Of a stretch of DNA of 42,962 nt, positions 1-8,928 are shown one piece after another. This stretch comes from Streptomyces sp. SolWspMP-5a-2. Its GTDB lineage: Bacteria; Actinomycetota; Actinomycetes; Streptomycetales; Streptomycetaceae. The notes beneath the pieces are model-generated. The model made no database searches and was not told where the DNA came from. It saw only the letters and a program-made list of their open reading frames with translations. Position 1 is the first letter of the stretch. Each line of letters begins with the position of its first letter. The stretch is from the NCBI RefSeq assembly GCF_900091845.1, contig NZ_FMCI01000244.1, forward strand, positions 1-42,962, in the 5' to 3' direction. Made by a program: the position numbers and the translations under genes.

Positions 1-2
1 GC

Positions 3-1880
3 CCCGGCGCCCGCCCCGCCCGCCGCCCGGCCCCGGCCCGCTCCGCGGCACCCAAGGTGCTGCGCCTCGGCAGTCCACGCCCCCGGCTGCGGATGATCAG
101 CCTGGCGCTGACCCTCGTGCTGATCGCGTTCGTGGTCAGACTGCTCCAGGTGCAGGCCGTCGACGCCAGCGAGTACGCGGCCAAGGCGGGGCAGAACCGC
201 TACGTCGGCCACGTCCTGGCCGCCGAGCGCGGCGGCATCACCGACCGCAACGGCGTCGCCCTCGCCACCAGCGTGGACGCCTACGACCTCACCGCCGACC
301 CGACGATGTTCGACCGCGAGCACCTGAAGATCGACGATGGTCCCGAGCAGGCCGCTGCCCTCCTCGCGCCGATCCTCGGCGTGGACCAGGAGGCGCTGCT
401 CAAGAAGCTCCGCCCGGCCAACAAGGCGCTGCGCTACGTCCTGCTGGCCCGCCGCCAGACCCCGCAGGTCTGGACCCAGATCAAGGAGCTGCGCAGCGCG
501 CTCGCCCAGAAGGCCAACAGTGACTCGTCCACCGTCAACGTGCTGGCCGGGGTCTTCGCCGACCCCAGCAGCAAGCGCGTCTACCCCAACGGCGACCTCG
601 CCGCCGGGATACTGGGCTGGGTCAACGACGAGGGCAAGGGCGGCGGCGGCATCGAGCAGCAGCTCAACGGGCGGCTCTCGGGCAAGGACGGCAAGATCCG
701 CTACGCCCAGTCCGGCGGTCGCCTGGTGCCCACCGCAGGGTCCACCGAGACGCCCGCGGTGCCCGGCAACGACGTCGAGCTGACGATCGACCGCGACATC
801 CAGTGGGCCGCCCAGAACGCCATCAGCGAGCAGGTCGCGAAGTCGAAGGCGGACCGGGGCTACGTCATCGTCCAGGACACCCGCACCGGCCAGATCCTCG
901 CCATGGCGGACTCGCCCGGCTTCGACCCGAACGACCTCTCCAAGGCCGACCCCGCGGCCCTCGGCAACGCGGCCCTCCAGGACGCCTACGAGCCCGGCTC
1001 CACCGCCAAGGTCATGTCCATGGCCGCCGTGCTGGAGCAGAACGTCGCCACCCCGCAGACGCACGTCGTGGTGCCCAACCGGCTGCACCGCGGCGACCGC
1101 CTCTTCAAGGACGACATCGACCACCCGACCTGGAACCTGACGCTCAACGGCGTCCTCGCCAAGTCCAGCAACATCGGCACCATCCTGGCCACGGGACAGC
1201 TCGGCAAGACCCAGCCCGAGGCCAACAAGGTCCTCTACAGCTACCTGCGCAAGTTCGGCCTCGGCGACTACACCGGGCTCGGCTTCCCCGGCGAGACCAA
1301 GGGCATCCTGGCCCCGCCGGACACCTGGTCGACCTCGCAGCAGTACACGATTCCTTTCGGCCAGGGCGTGTCCATCAACGCGCTCCAGGCGGCCTCCGTC
1401 TACTCCACCATCGCCAACGGCGGCGTCCGGGTCGCGCCCACCCTGGTGCGCGGCGAGAAGGGGCCCGACGGGCGCTTCACCCCGGCCGCCGAGCCGGAGA
1501 AGACCAGGGTGGTCAGCGAGAAGACGGCCAGGACCGTCGCCAGGATGCTGGAGTCCGTCGTCGACGACGAGCAGGGCACCGGCACCAAGGCCCGCATCCC
1601 CGGCTACCGGGTGGCGGGCAAGACCGGTACGGCCAACCGTGTGGATCCGGCCACCGGCAAGTACCGCGGCTACACCTCGTCGTTCGCCGGGTTCGCCCCC
1701 GCCGACAAACCGCGGATCACCGTCTACTGCGCCATCCAGAACGCCACCGAGGGCGGGTACTTCGGCGGCCAGATCTGCGGACCCATCTACAAGGAGGTGA
1801 TGGAGTTCGCGCTCAAGACCCTCCAGGTCCCGCCCACCGGGGCCAAGGCAGCGAGCCTGCCCGTCACCTTCACGCCCTGA
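3..1880 (+). CDS. ftsI: FtsI-type class B penicillin-binding protein (PBP3), 5' end outside window
   Basis: This is the septal peptidoglycan transpeptidase that cross-links new wall made by FtsW. The frame is open from base 3, where it encodes a Pro/Ala/Arg-rich cytoplasmic tail, so the true start lies upstream. GTG 57 is only an internal valine. Counting from that valine, a single membrane segment lies near residues 14-33, followed by the PBP dimer domain and the transpeptidase domain. The three active-site motifs are present: STAK (Ser315, nucleophile), SSN at 370-372 and KTGT at 522-525. It heads the run of dcw genes seen here; ftsL and mraW would be expected just upstream but are not in view. 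murE begins 26 bases after the stop. Family assignment is firm, and only the N-terminus is unknown. Confidence 0.95.
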   Translation, partial: PGARPARRPAPARSAAPKVLRLGSPRPRLRMISLALTLVLIAFVVRLLQVQAVDASEYAAKAGQNRYVGHVLAAERGGITDRNGVALATSVDAYDLTADPTMFDREHLKIDDGPEQAAALLAPILGVDQEALLKKLRPANKALRYVLLARRQTPQVWTQIKELRSALAQKANSDSSTVNVLAGVFADPSSKRVYPNGDLAAGILGWVNDEGKGGGGIEQQLNGRLSGKDGKIRYAQSGGRLVPTAGSTETPAVPGNDVELTIDRDIQWAAQNAISEQVAKSKADRGYVIVQDTRTGQILAMADSPGFDPNDLSKADPAALGNAALQDAYEPGSTAKVMSMAAVLEQNVATPQTHVVVPNRLHRGDRLFKDDIDHPTWNLTLNGVLAKSSNIGTILATGQLGKTQPEANKVLYSYLRKFGLGDYTGLGFPGETKGILAPPDTWSTSQQYTIPFGQGVSINALQAASVYSTIANGGVRVAPTLVRGEKGPDGRFTPAAEPEKTRVVSEKTARTVARMLESVVDDEQGTGTKARIPGYRVAGKTGTANRVDPATGKYRGYTSSFAGFAPADKPRITVYCAIQNATEGGYFGGQICGPIYKEVMEFALKTLQVPPTGAKAASLPVTFTP

Positions 1881-1906
1881 TCAGCGCGACCAGTCAGGAA
1901 CGATCC

Positions 1907-3562
1907 GTGACCATGATCACCCCCGACCCGGGGAACCGGGCGGGCACCGGCCCCTCGCTTCGCTCACCGGCGGGTCAGCCCGGTACGCTCACCGCCGTGC
2001 CACACGCTGATCACTCCCAAACCACCCAGAAGGGCGCTTCCGTGACCTATCCGGGACCGCCGCGACCGGTCCAGGTCTCCGCCACCTCCCTGGCGGAACT
2101 CGCCGATCAGCTGGCCGCCGCCGCGCCGGCCGGCGCCGCCGGGGTCACGGGCATCACCCATGACTCGCGCGCCGTGCGCCCCGGCGACCTGTACGCCGCC
2201 CTGCCGGGCGCCCGGCTGCACGGCGCCGACTTCGTCACCCAGGCCGCCGGACTCGGCGCGGTCGCCGTGCTGACCGACCCGACCGGCGCCGAGCGCGCCG
2301 CCGCCACCGGACTCCCCGTCCTGGTGGTCGACGACCCGCGGGCCGGGATGGGCGAACTGGCCGCCACCATCTACGGCCACCCGGGGCGCGACCTGCTCCA
2401 GATCGGCATCACCGGCACCTCGGGCAAGACCACCACCGCCTACCTCGTCGAGGGCGGTCTGAAGCGGGTCCGCAGCACCGGGCTGATCGGCACGGTCGAG
2501 ATGCGCATCGGCGACGAGCGCATCAAGTCCGAGCGCACCACCCCCGAGGCCACCGACCTCCAGGCCCTCTTCGCGGTCATGCGCGAGCGCGGCGTCGAGG
2601 CGGTCGCCATGGAGGTCTCCAGCCACGCGCTGGTCCTGGGCCGGGTCGACGGCTGCGTCTTCGACGTCGCCGTCTTCACCAACCTCAGCCCGGAGCACAT
2701 GGAGTTCCACTCCGACATGGAGGACTACTTCCAGGCGAAGGCGCAGCTGTTCACCCCCGCGCGCAGCAGGCTCGGCGTGGTCAACAGCGACGACGAGTAC
2801 GGCCGGCGGCTCGCCAAGGAGTCCGGCGTCCCGGTCGTCACCTTCTCCGCCGAGGGGCACCCGGACGCCGACTGGCGCGCCGAGGACGTCCGGGTCGGCC
2901 CGATGGACGCCACCTTCACCGCGGTCGGCCCCGAGGGCGAGCGGATCACCGCGCGCTCGCCGCTGCCCGGCCCCTTCAACGTGGCCAACACCCTCGCCGC
3001 GATCGTCTCCCTGGCCGCCGCCGGGATCGACCCGCAGACCGCCGCCGACGGCGTCGCCGCGGTGCCCGGGGTGCCCGGCCGCCTGGAGCGGGTGGACGCC
3101 GGGCAGCCCTACCTCGCGGTGGTCGACTACGCCCACAAGACGGACGCCGTCGAATCCGTCCTGCGGGCCCTGCGCAAGGTCACCGAGGGGAGCCTGCACA
3201 TCGTGCTCGGCTGCGGCGGTGACCGCGACACGACGAAACGCGAGCCGATGGGCGCCGCGGCCGCCCGGCTCGCCGACACCGCCGTGCTCACCTCGGACAA
3301 CCCCCGCTCCGAGGACCCCCTCTCCATCCTCGCGGCCATGCTCAGGGGCGCCGCGTCGGTGCCCGCGCACGAGCGCGGCGAGGTGCAGGTCTTCGAGGAC
3401 CGGGCCGCCGCCATCGCCGCGGCCGTCGCCAGGGCGCGGCCGGGGGACACCGTGCTCGTCGCGGGCAAGGGCCACGAACAGGGCCAGGACATCGCCGGGG
3501 TGGTGCGTCCCTTCGACGACCGCCAGGTGCTTCGCGAAGCTATCCAGCAGACCCAGGGATGA
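1907..3562 (+). CDS. murE: UDP-MurNAc-L-Ala-D-Glu:diaminopimelate ligase MurE
   Basis: MurE is a cytoplasmic ATP-dependent ligase that adds diaminopimelate to UDP-MurNAc-dipeptide. The P-loop GTSGKTT has its lysine at residue 174 and the DNPR motif of diaminopimelate-adding enzymes is at 464-467 (numbering from GTG 1907). Streptomyces walls contain LL-diaminopimelate, so that isomer is the likely substrate (inference). The start is uncertain. GTG 1907 follows AGGAA by 6 bases and is used here. GTG 1997 lies 7 bases after TACGCT, a leaderless-type arrangement. GTG 2042 follows a GAAGGG stretch and would give a 506-residue protein starting just before the conserved N-terminal domain. The stop is 4 bases before murF. 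Confidence 0.92.
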   Translation: MTMITPDPGNRAGTGPSLRSPAGQPGTLTAVPHADHSQTTQKGASVTYPGPPRPVQVSATSLAELADQLAAAAPAGAAGVTGITHDSRAVRPGDLYAALPGARLHGADFVTQAAGLGAVAVLTDPTGAERAAATGLPVLVVDDPRAGMGELAATIYGHPGRDLLQIGITGTSGKTTTAYLVEGGLKRVRSTGLIGTVEMRIGDERIKSERTTPEATDLQALFAVMRERGVEAVAMEVSSHALVLGRVDGCVFDVAVFTNLSPEHMEFHSDMEDYFQAKAQLFTPARSRLGVVNSDDEYGRRLAKESGVPVVTFSAEGHPDADWRAEDVRVGPMDATFTAVGPEGERITARSPLPGPFNVANTLAAIVSLAAAGIDPQTAADGVAAVPGVPGRLERVDAGQPYLAVVDYAHKTDAVESVLRALRKVTEGSLHIVLGCGGDRDTTKREPMGAAAARLADTAVLTSDNPRSEDPLSILAAMLRGAASVPAHERGEVQVFEDRAAAIAAAVARARPGDTVLVAGKGHEQGQDIAGVVRPFDDRQVLREAIQQTQG

Positions 3563-3566
3563 ACTT

Positions 3567-4973
3567 GTGATCGCCCTCTCCCTCGCCGAGATCGCATCAG
3601 TCGTCGGCGGGCAGACGCACGACATACCGGATCCGTCCGTCCAGGTCACGGCCCAGGTCGTCCGGGACTCCCGCGAGGTGGTGCCCGGCAGCCTCTTCGT
3701 CGCCTTCACCGGCGAGCGGGTGGACGGCCACGACTTCGCCGAGCAGGTCGTCGGGGCGGGTGCCGTCGCCGTCCTGGGGTCCCGCCCGGTCGGCGTCCCG
3801 GCGATCGTCGTGGACGACGTCCAGGCCGCCCTCGGCGCCCTCGCCCGGCACGTCGTGCACCGCCTCGGCGCGACCGTCGTCGCCCTCACCGGCTCCGCGG
3901 GCAAGACCAGCACCAAGGACCTGATCGCGCAGGTGCTCCAGCGCGCGGCCCCCACGGTGTGGACGCCCGGATCCTTCAACAACGAGATCGGGCTGCCGCT
4001 GACCGCGCTCAGCGCCACCGACGAAACCCGGTTCCTGATCCTGGAGATGGGCGCCCGGGGCATCGGGCACATCCGCTACCTCACCGGTCTGACGCCCCCG
4101 AAGGTCGGCCTCGTCCTGAACGTCGGGACCGCCCACATCGGCGAGTTCGGCGGCCGGGAGCAGATCGCCGTCGCCAAGGGCGAGTTGGTGGAGTCGCTGC
4201 CGGCCGACGGCACCGCGATCCTCAACGCCGACGATCCGTTGGTCCGGGCCATGGCCTCCCGAACCCAGGCGAAGGTGCTCCTTTTCGGAGAGTCGGCCGA
4301 AGCGGACGTTCGCGGCGAGAACGTGCGACTCACGGACAGCGGACAGCCCGCCTTCAGGCTCCACACACCCTCCGGTGCAAGCGATGTGACCATGCGCCTG
4401 TACGGTGAGCACCACGTGTCGAACGCGCTCGCCGCGGCAGCCGTCGCCCATGAGCTGGGCATGTCCGTAACAGAGATCGCCACCGCGCTCTCCGAGGCGG
4501 GCTCCCTCTCCCGCTGGCGGATGGAGGTCACCGAGCGCCCGGACGGTGTGACGATCGTCAACGACGCCTACAACGCCAACCCCGAGTCCATGCGGGCGGC
4601 CCTGCGCGCGCTCGCGGCCATGGGCAGGGGACGGCGGACCTGGGCGGTGCTCGGCAAGATGGCCGAGCTGGGGGACGAGGCGCTCACCGAGCACGACGCG
4701 ATCGGACGGCTCGCCGTCCGGCTCAATGTCGGGAAGCTCGTCGCGGTCGGGGGCAGGGAAGCGTCCTGGCTGCAACTGGGCGCATATAACGAGGGTTCGT
4801 GGGGTGAGGAGTCGGTGCACGTGTCCGACGCACAGGCGGCGGTCGACCTGGTGCGCAGCGAATTGCGCCCGGGAGACGTCGTACTCGTGAAGGCGTCCCG
4901 GTCGGTCGGTCTGGAGAGTGTGGCGCAGGCTCTCCTGCAGACCGGTGCCGAGGGTGAGGTCGCTGCCCGATGA
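3567..4973 (+). CDS. murF: UDP-MurNAc-tripeptide:D-Ala-D-Ala ligase MurF
   Basis: MurF completes the cytoplasmic UDP-MurNAc-pentapeptide by adding D-Ala-D-Ala with ATP. The 468-residue product has the Mur ligase layout. The N-terminal domain carries the DSREV...GSLFVAF segment that binds the uridine nucleotide. The central ATPase has the P-loop GSAGKTS (Lys113) and the C-terminal domain has the NDAYNANPESM segment typical of MurF. GTG 3567 was chosen because it lies 4 bases after the murE stop with AGGGA in front. The same frame stays open upstream, but that stretch only shadows murE. The last four bases overlap mraY (ATGA), a sign of translational coupling. Confidence 0.95.
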   Translation: MIALSLAEIASVVGGQTHDIPDPSVQVTAQVVRDSREVVPGSLFVAFTGERVDGHDFAEQVVGAGAVAVLGSRPVGVPAIVVDDVQAALGALARHVVHRLGATVVALTGSAGKTSTKDLIAQVLQRAAPTVWTPGSFNNEIGLPLTALSATDETRFLILEMGARGIGHIRYLTGLTPPKVGLVLNVGTAHIGEFGGREQIAVAKGELVESLPADGTAILNADDPLVRAMASRTQAKVLLFGESAEADVRGENVRLTDSGQPAFRLHTPSGASDVTMRLYGEHHVSNALAAAAVAHELGMSVTEIATALSEAGSLSRWRMEVTERPDGVTIVNDAYNANPESMRAALRALAAMGRGRRTWAVLGKMAELGDEALTEHDAIGRLAVRLNVGKLVAVGGREASWLQLGAYNEGSWGEESVHVSDAQAAVDLVRSELRPGDVVLVKASRSVGLESVAQALLQTGAEGEVAAR

Positions 4974-6061
4974 TGAAGCAGATCCTGTTCGCAGGAGTCA
5001 TTGGTCTGTTCCTCACGCTGATCGGCACCCCGCTGCTGATCAAGCTGCTGGCCCGCAAGGGCTACGGGCAGTACATCCGCGACGACGGCCCGCGCGAGCA
5101 CGCCAGCAAGCGCGGTACGCCGACGATGGGCGGTATCGCCTTCATCCTGGCGACCGTCGCCGCGTACTTCCTGTCCAAGGTGATCACCACCTGGACCACC
5201 GACAAGGCGGCCACCCCGACCTTCTCGGGCCTGCTGGTCCTCGGCCTCATGGTCGGCATGGGCATGGTCGGCTTCCTGGACGACTACATCAAGATCGTCA
5301 AGCGCCGCTCGCTCGGTCTGCGGGCCAAGGCCAAGATGGCCGGCCAGCTCACCGTCGGCATCGCCTTCGCGGTCCTCTCGCTCCAGTTCGCCGACGCCCG
5401 CGGCAACACCCCGGCCTCCACCAAGCTGTCGTTCATCACCGACTTCGGCTGGACGATCGGCCCGGTGCTGTTCGTGGTCTGGGCGCTGTTCATGATCCTC
5501 GCCATGTCCAACGGCGTGAACCTCACCGACGGCCTGGACGGCCTCGCCACCGGCGCCTCCGTCCTCGTCTTCGGCGCCTACACCTTCATCGGCGTCTGGC
5601 AGTACCAGGAGTCCTGCGCCAACGCGCAGACCCTCACCAACCCCAACGCCTGCTACGAGGTGCGCGATCCGCTCGACCTCGCGGTCGTCTCGGCCGCGCT
5701 GATGGGCTCCTGCCTCGGCTTCCTGTGGTGGAACACCTCGCCCGCCAAGATCTTCATGGGCGACACCGGTTCGCTGGCGCTCGGCGGTGTGGTCGCGGGC
5801 CTCGCGATCCTCTCCCGCACCGAGCTGCTCGTCGCCATCATCGGCGGCCTCTTCGTCCTCATCACCATGTCGGTCGTCATCCAGGTCGGCTCCTTCCGGC
5901 TCACCGGCAAGCGCGTCTTCCGGATGGCGCCACTCCAGCACCACTTCGAACTCAAGGGCTGGTCAGAAGTGCTCGTGGTGGTCCGGTTCTGGATCATCCA
6001 GGGCATCTGCATGATCGTCGGCCTCGGCCTCTTCTACGCGGGATGGGCAGCGGACAAGTGA
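4970..6061 (+). CDS. mraY: Phospho-MurNAc-pentapeptide transferase MraY
   Basis: MraY transfers phospho-MurNAc-pentapeptide from UDP to undecaprenyl phosphate, giving lipid I in the membrane. The 363-residue protein has about ten hydrophobic segments. It shows the family signatures: FLDDYIK with the Asp pair at 104-105, NLTDGLDGLA near 184-193, the FMGDTGSLALGG loop near 263-274, and PLQHHFELKG near the C-terminus. The start ATG overlaps the murF stop, and a second ATG directly after it is an equally possible start. The end overlaps the GTG start of murD. Length and motifs are normal for the family. Confidence 0.96.
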   Translation: MMKQILFAGVIGLFLTLIGTPLLIKLLARKGYGQYIRDDGPREHASKRGTPTMGGIAFILATVAAYFLSKVITTWTTDKAATPTFSGLLVLGLMVGMGMVGFLDDYIKIVKRRSLGLRAKAKMAGQLTVGIAFAVLSLQFADARGNTPASTKLSFITDFGWTIGPVLFVVWALFMILAMSNGVNLTDGLDGLATGASVLVFGAYTFIGVWQYQESCANAQTLTNPNACYEVRDPLDLAVVSAALMGSCLGFLWWNTSPAKIFMGDTGSLALGGVVAGLAILSRTELLVAIIGGLFVLITMSVVIQVGSFRLTGKRVFRMAPLQHHFELKGWSEVLVVVRFWIIQGICMIVGLGLFYAGWAADK

Positions 6062-7485
6062 CCTCCTCGGTGTCCTACGGACCGCCGGAACTCCAGGGCA
6101 AGCACGTCACCGTCGCCGGGCTCGGCGTCTCCGGCGTCCCGGCGGCCAGGGCGCTGCACGCGCGCGGCGCGCGGGTCACGGTCGTCAACGACGGCGACGA
6201 CGACCGGGCCCGCGCCCAGGCCGCCGAGCTGGAGGCGCTCGGCGTCACCGTCCGGCTCGGCGACGGCGCCACCCTCCCCGAGGGCACCGACCTCGTCGTC
6301 ACCGCCCCCGGCTGGCAGCCCGGCAAACCGCTCTTCACGGCGGCCCGCGCGGCCGGGGTGGAGATCTGGGGCGACGTCGAGCTGGCCTGGCGGCTGCGCG
6401 GCCCCGGCGCCGCCCCCTGGCTCGCCGTCACCGGCACCAACGGCAAGACCACCACCGTCCAGATGCTGGCCTCGATCCTGGCAGCGGCGGGACTGCGCAC
6501 GGCCGCCGTCGGCAACATCGGCGTCTCGCTGCTCGACGCGGTCCTCGCCGACGAGCCGTACGACGTCCTCGCCGTCGAACTCTCCAGCTACCAGCTGCAC
6601 TGGGCGCCCTCGCTGCGCGCCGACTCGGCCGTCGTCCTCAACCTCGCCGCCGACCATCTCGACTGGCACGGCTCGATGGAGGCGTACGCCGCCGACAAGG
6701 GCCGTGTCTACGAGGGCAATCGGGTCGCCTGCGTCTACAACGCCGCCGACCCGGCCACCGAGGACCTGGTGCGCGCGGCGGACGTCGAGGAGGGCTGCCG
6801 GGCCGTCGGGTTCACCCTCGGGCCGCCCGCGCCGTCCCAACTCGGCGTCGTGGACGGCATCCTGGTCGACCGCGCCTTCGTCGAGAACCGTCAGAAGAAC
6901 GCGCAGGAGCTCGCCGAGGTCTCCGACGTCCGGCCGCCCGCGCCGCACAACATCGCCAACGCGCTCGCCGCGGCCGCCCTCGCGCGGGCGTTCGGCGTGC
7001 CCGCCAGGGCCGTTCGGGACGGGCTCAGGAACTTCGCCCCGGACGCCCACCGCATCGCGCACGTGGCCGACGTGGACGAGGTGGCCTACGTCGACGACTC
7101 CAAGGCCACCAACACCCATGCGGCACAAGCCTCGTTGGCGGCCTACGAGTCCATCGTGTGGATCGCGGGCGGCCTCGCCAAGGGCGCGACCTTCGACGAA
7201 CTGGTCGTCGCGTCCGCGAAGCGGCTGCGGGCGGTCTTGCTGATCGGCGCCGACCGGGCCCTGATCCGCGAAGCCCTGGCGCGACACGCCCCGGAAGTAC
7301 CCGTCGTCGACCTCGACCGGACCGACACTGGGGCGATGCTCGCGGCCGTCCGCGAGGCGCGCCGGCTCGCGCAGCCGGGCGACACGGTGCTGCTGGCCCC
7401 GGCCTGCGCCTCGATGGACATGTTCGCCAACTACAACAAGCGCGGTGACGCGTTCGCGGAGGCCGTCCGCGGACTCGGCGCCTGA
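6058..7485 (+). CDS. murD: UDP-MurNAc-L-Ala:D-glutamate ligase MurD
   Basis: MurD adds D-glutamate to UDP-MurNAc-L-Ala in the cytoplasm, the step before MurE. The product is about 475 residues. An N-terminal VTVAGLGVSG dinucleotide-type fold binds the UDP part, the P-loop GTNGKTTT has its lysine at residue 130, and YVDDSKATNTHA is the usual MurD segment near the start of the C-terminal domain. GTG 6058 overlaps the mraY stop. ATG 6043 in the same frame would add five residues and a longer overlap; I cannot decide between them. A 72-base gap separates murD from ftsW. murC, the preceding ligase, is not in this cluster. Confidence 0.94.
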   Translation: MTSSVSYGPPELQGKHVTVAGLGVSGVPAARALHARGARVTVVNDGDDDRARAQAAELEALGVTVRLGDGATLPEGTDLVVTAPGWQPGKPLFTAARAAGVEIWGDVELAWRLRGPGAAPWLAVTGTNGKTTTVQMLASILAAAGLRTAAVGNIGVSLLDAVLADEPYDVLAVELSSYQLHWAPSLRADSAVVLNLAADHLDWHGSMEAYAADKGRVYEGNRVACVYNAADPATEDLVRAADVEEGCRAVGFTLGPPAPSQLGVVDGILVDRAFVENRQKNAQELAEVSDVRPPAPHNIANALAAAALARAFGVPARAVRDGLRNFAPDAHRIAHVADVDEVAYVDDSKATNTHAAQASLAAYESIVWIAGGLAKGATFDELVVASAKRLRAVLLIGADRALIREALARHAPEVPVVDLDRTDTGAMLAAVREARRLAQPGDTVLLAPACASMDMFANYNKRGDAFAEAVRGLGA

Positions 7486-7557
7486 CCCGGCCGCCTGCCG
7501 GGCGACCCTGGGAGGGACGCGTGGGATCGTCGAGGCCGACGTACAGCGGAGGACCCG

Positions 7558-8922
7558 ATGCCCGGTAGCCGCACCGGACGGCCGCCCGTGCAGCGGGCCG
7601 CGCGACGGCCCGCCGCCGCCCGCAGGCCGCCGCGCGAGAACCCCGTGCGCCGGACGTACCTCAACGCCAGACGGGCCTGGGACCGGCCGCTGACGGCCTA
7701 CTACCTGATCCTCGGCGGCAGTCTGCTGATCACCGTCCTCGGTCTGGTGATGGTCTACTCGGCCTCCCAGATCACGGCGTTGCAGATGTCCCTGCCCGGC
7801 TCCTACTTCTTCCGCAAGCAGCTCCTCGCCGCGGTGATCGGCGGCGTGCTGATGTTCGCGGCCTCCCGGATGCCGGTGAAGCTGCACCGCGGCCTCGCCT
7901 ACCCGATCCTGGCGGGGTCCGTCTTCATGATGGCGCTGGTGCAGGTGCCCGGGATAGGGATGTCGGTCAACGGCAACCAGAACTGGATCTCCCTCGGCGG
8001 CTCCTTCCAGATCCAGCCCAGCGAGTTCGGCAAGCTGGCGCTCGTCCTGTGGGCCGCCGACCTGCTGGCCCGCAAGCAGGACAAGAACCTCCTCAACCAG
8101 TGGAAGCACATGCTGGTGCCGCTGGTCCCGGTCGCCTTCCTGCTGCTCGGACTGATCATGCTCGGCGGCGACATGGGCACCGCGATCATCCTCACGGCGA
8201 TCCTCTTCGGACTGCTCTGGCTGGCCGGTGCGCCGACCCGGCTCTTCGCCGGAGTGCTGTCGGTCGCCGCCCTGCTCGGTGTGATCCTCATCAAGACCAG
8301 CCCCAACCGGATGGCCCGGCTCTCCTGCATCGGCGCCACCGAACCGCAGTCGGGCCCGGTCGACTGCTGGCAGGCCGTGCACGGCATCTACGCCCTGGCC
8401 TCCGGCGGGATCTTCGGCTCGGGGCTCGGCGCGAGTGTGGAAAAATGGGGTCAACTCCCCGAGGCCCACACGGACTTCATCTTCGCTGTCACCGGCGAGG
8501 AACTGGGTCTCGCGGGGACGCTGTCGGTGCTCGCCCTCTTCGCGGCTCTAGGCTATGCGGGTATCCGCGTGGCCGGACGCACGGAGGACCCCTTCGTCAG
8601 GTATGCCGCGGGAGGCGTGACGACGTGGATCACGGCGCAGGCCGTGATCAACATCGGTGCGGTGCTCGGCCTGCTGCCGATCGCCGGCGTCCCCCTCCCG
8701 CTGTTCTCCTACGGAGGATCCGCCCTGCTGCCGACCATGTTCGCCATCGGGTTGATGATCGCCTTCGCGCGTGACGAACCCGCTGCGCGGGCGGCGCTTT
8801 CCCTGCGGCAACCCCGCTTTGGTAGAAAGCGGGCGGGAGGCGCCAAGCTGGTGCGGGGGCCTCGGAGATGGAACACGATGCGACGGCGTGCCTCGGCGGC
8901 GCGTTCGTCCGGAGAGCGGTGA
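7558..8922 (+). CDS. ftsW: SEDS-family glycosyltransferase FtsW
   Basis: FtsW polymerises lipid II at the septum as partner of the class B PBP FtsI. The 454-residue product has a basic cytoplasmic N-terminus of about 45 residues and about ten membrane segments. It carries the SEDS signatures FQIQPSEFGKLA, a large outside loop ending in PEAHTDFIFAVTGEELG, and the closing PLPLFSYGGSALLPTM. The C-terminal tail is long and Arg/Ala-rich. ATG 7558 is supported by a GGAGG six bases upstream. It lies 6 bases before murG. FtsW rather than RodA is inferred from its place in the dcw cluster. Confidence 0.94.
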   Translation: MPGSRTGRPPVQRAARRPAAARRPPRENPVRRTYLNARRAWDRPLTAYYLILGGSLLITVLGLVMVYSASQITALQMSLPGSYFFRKQLLAAVIGGVLMFAASRMPVKLHRGLAYPILAGSVFMMALVQVPGIGMSVNGNQNWISLGGSFQIQPSEFGKLALVLWAADLLARKQDKNLLNQWKHMLVPLVPVAFLLLGLIMLGGDMGTAIILTAILFGLLWLAGAPTRLFAGVLSVAALLGVILIKTSPNRMARLSCIGATEPQSGPVDCWQAVHGIYALASGGIFGSGLGASVEKWGQLPEAHTDFIFAVTGEELGLAGTLSVLALFAALGYAGIRVAGRTEDPFVRYAAGGVTTWITAQAVINIGAVLGLLPIAGVPLPLFSYGGSALLPTMFAIGLMIAFARDEPAARAALSLRQPRFGRKRAGGAKLVRGPRRWNTMRRRASAARSSGER

Positions 8923-8928
8923 ATTTCG

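Noticed and set aside
6034..8469. 800-codon minus-strand frame opposite murD and ftsW
   Set aside because: It is a shadow of well-recognised genes, with no ribosome site or family similarity.
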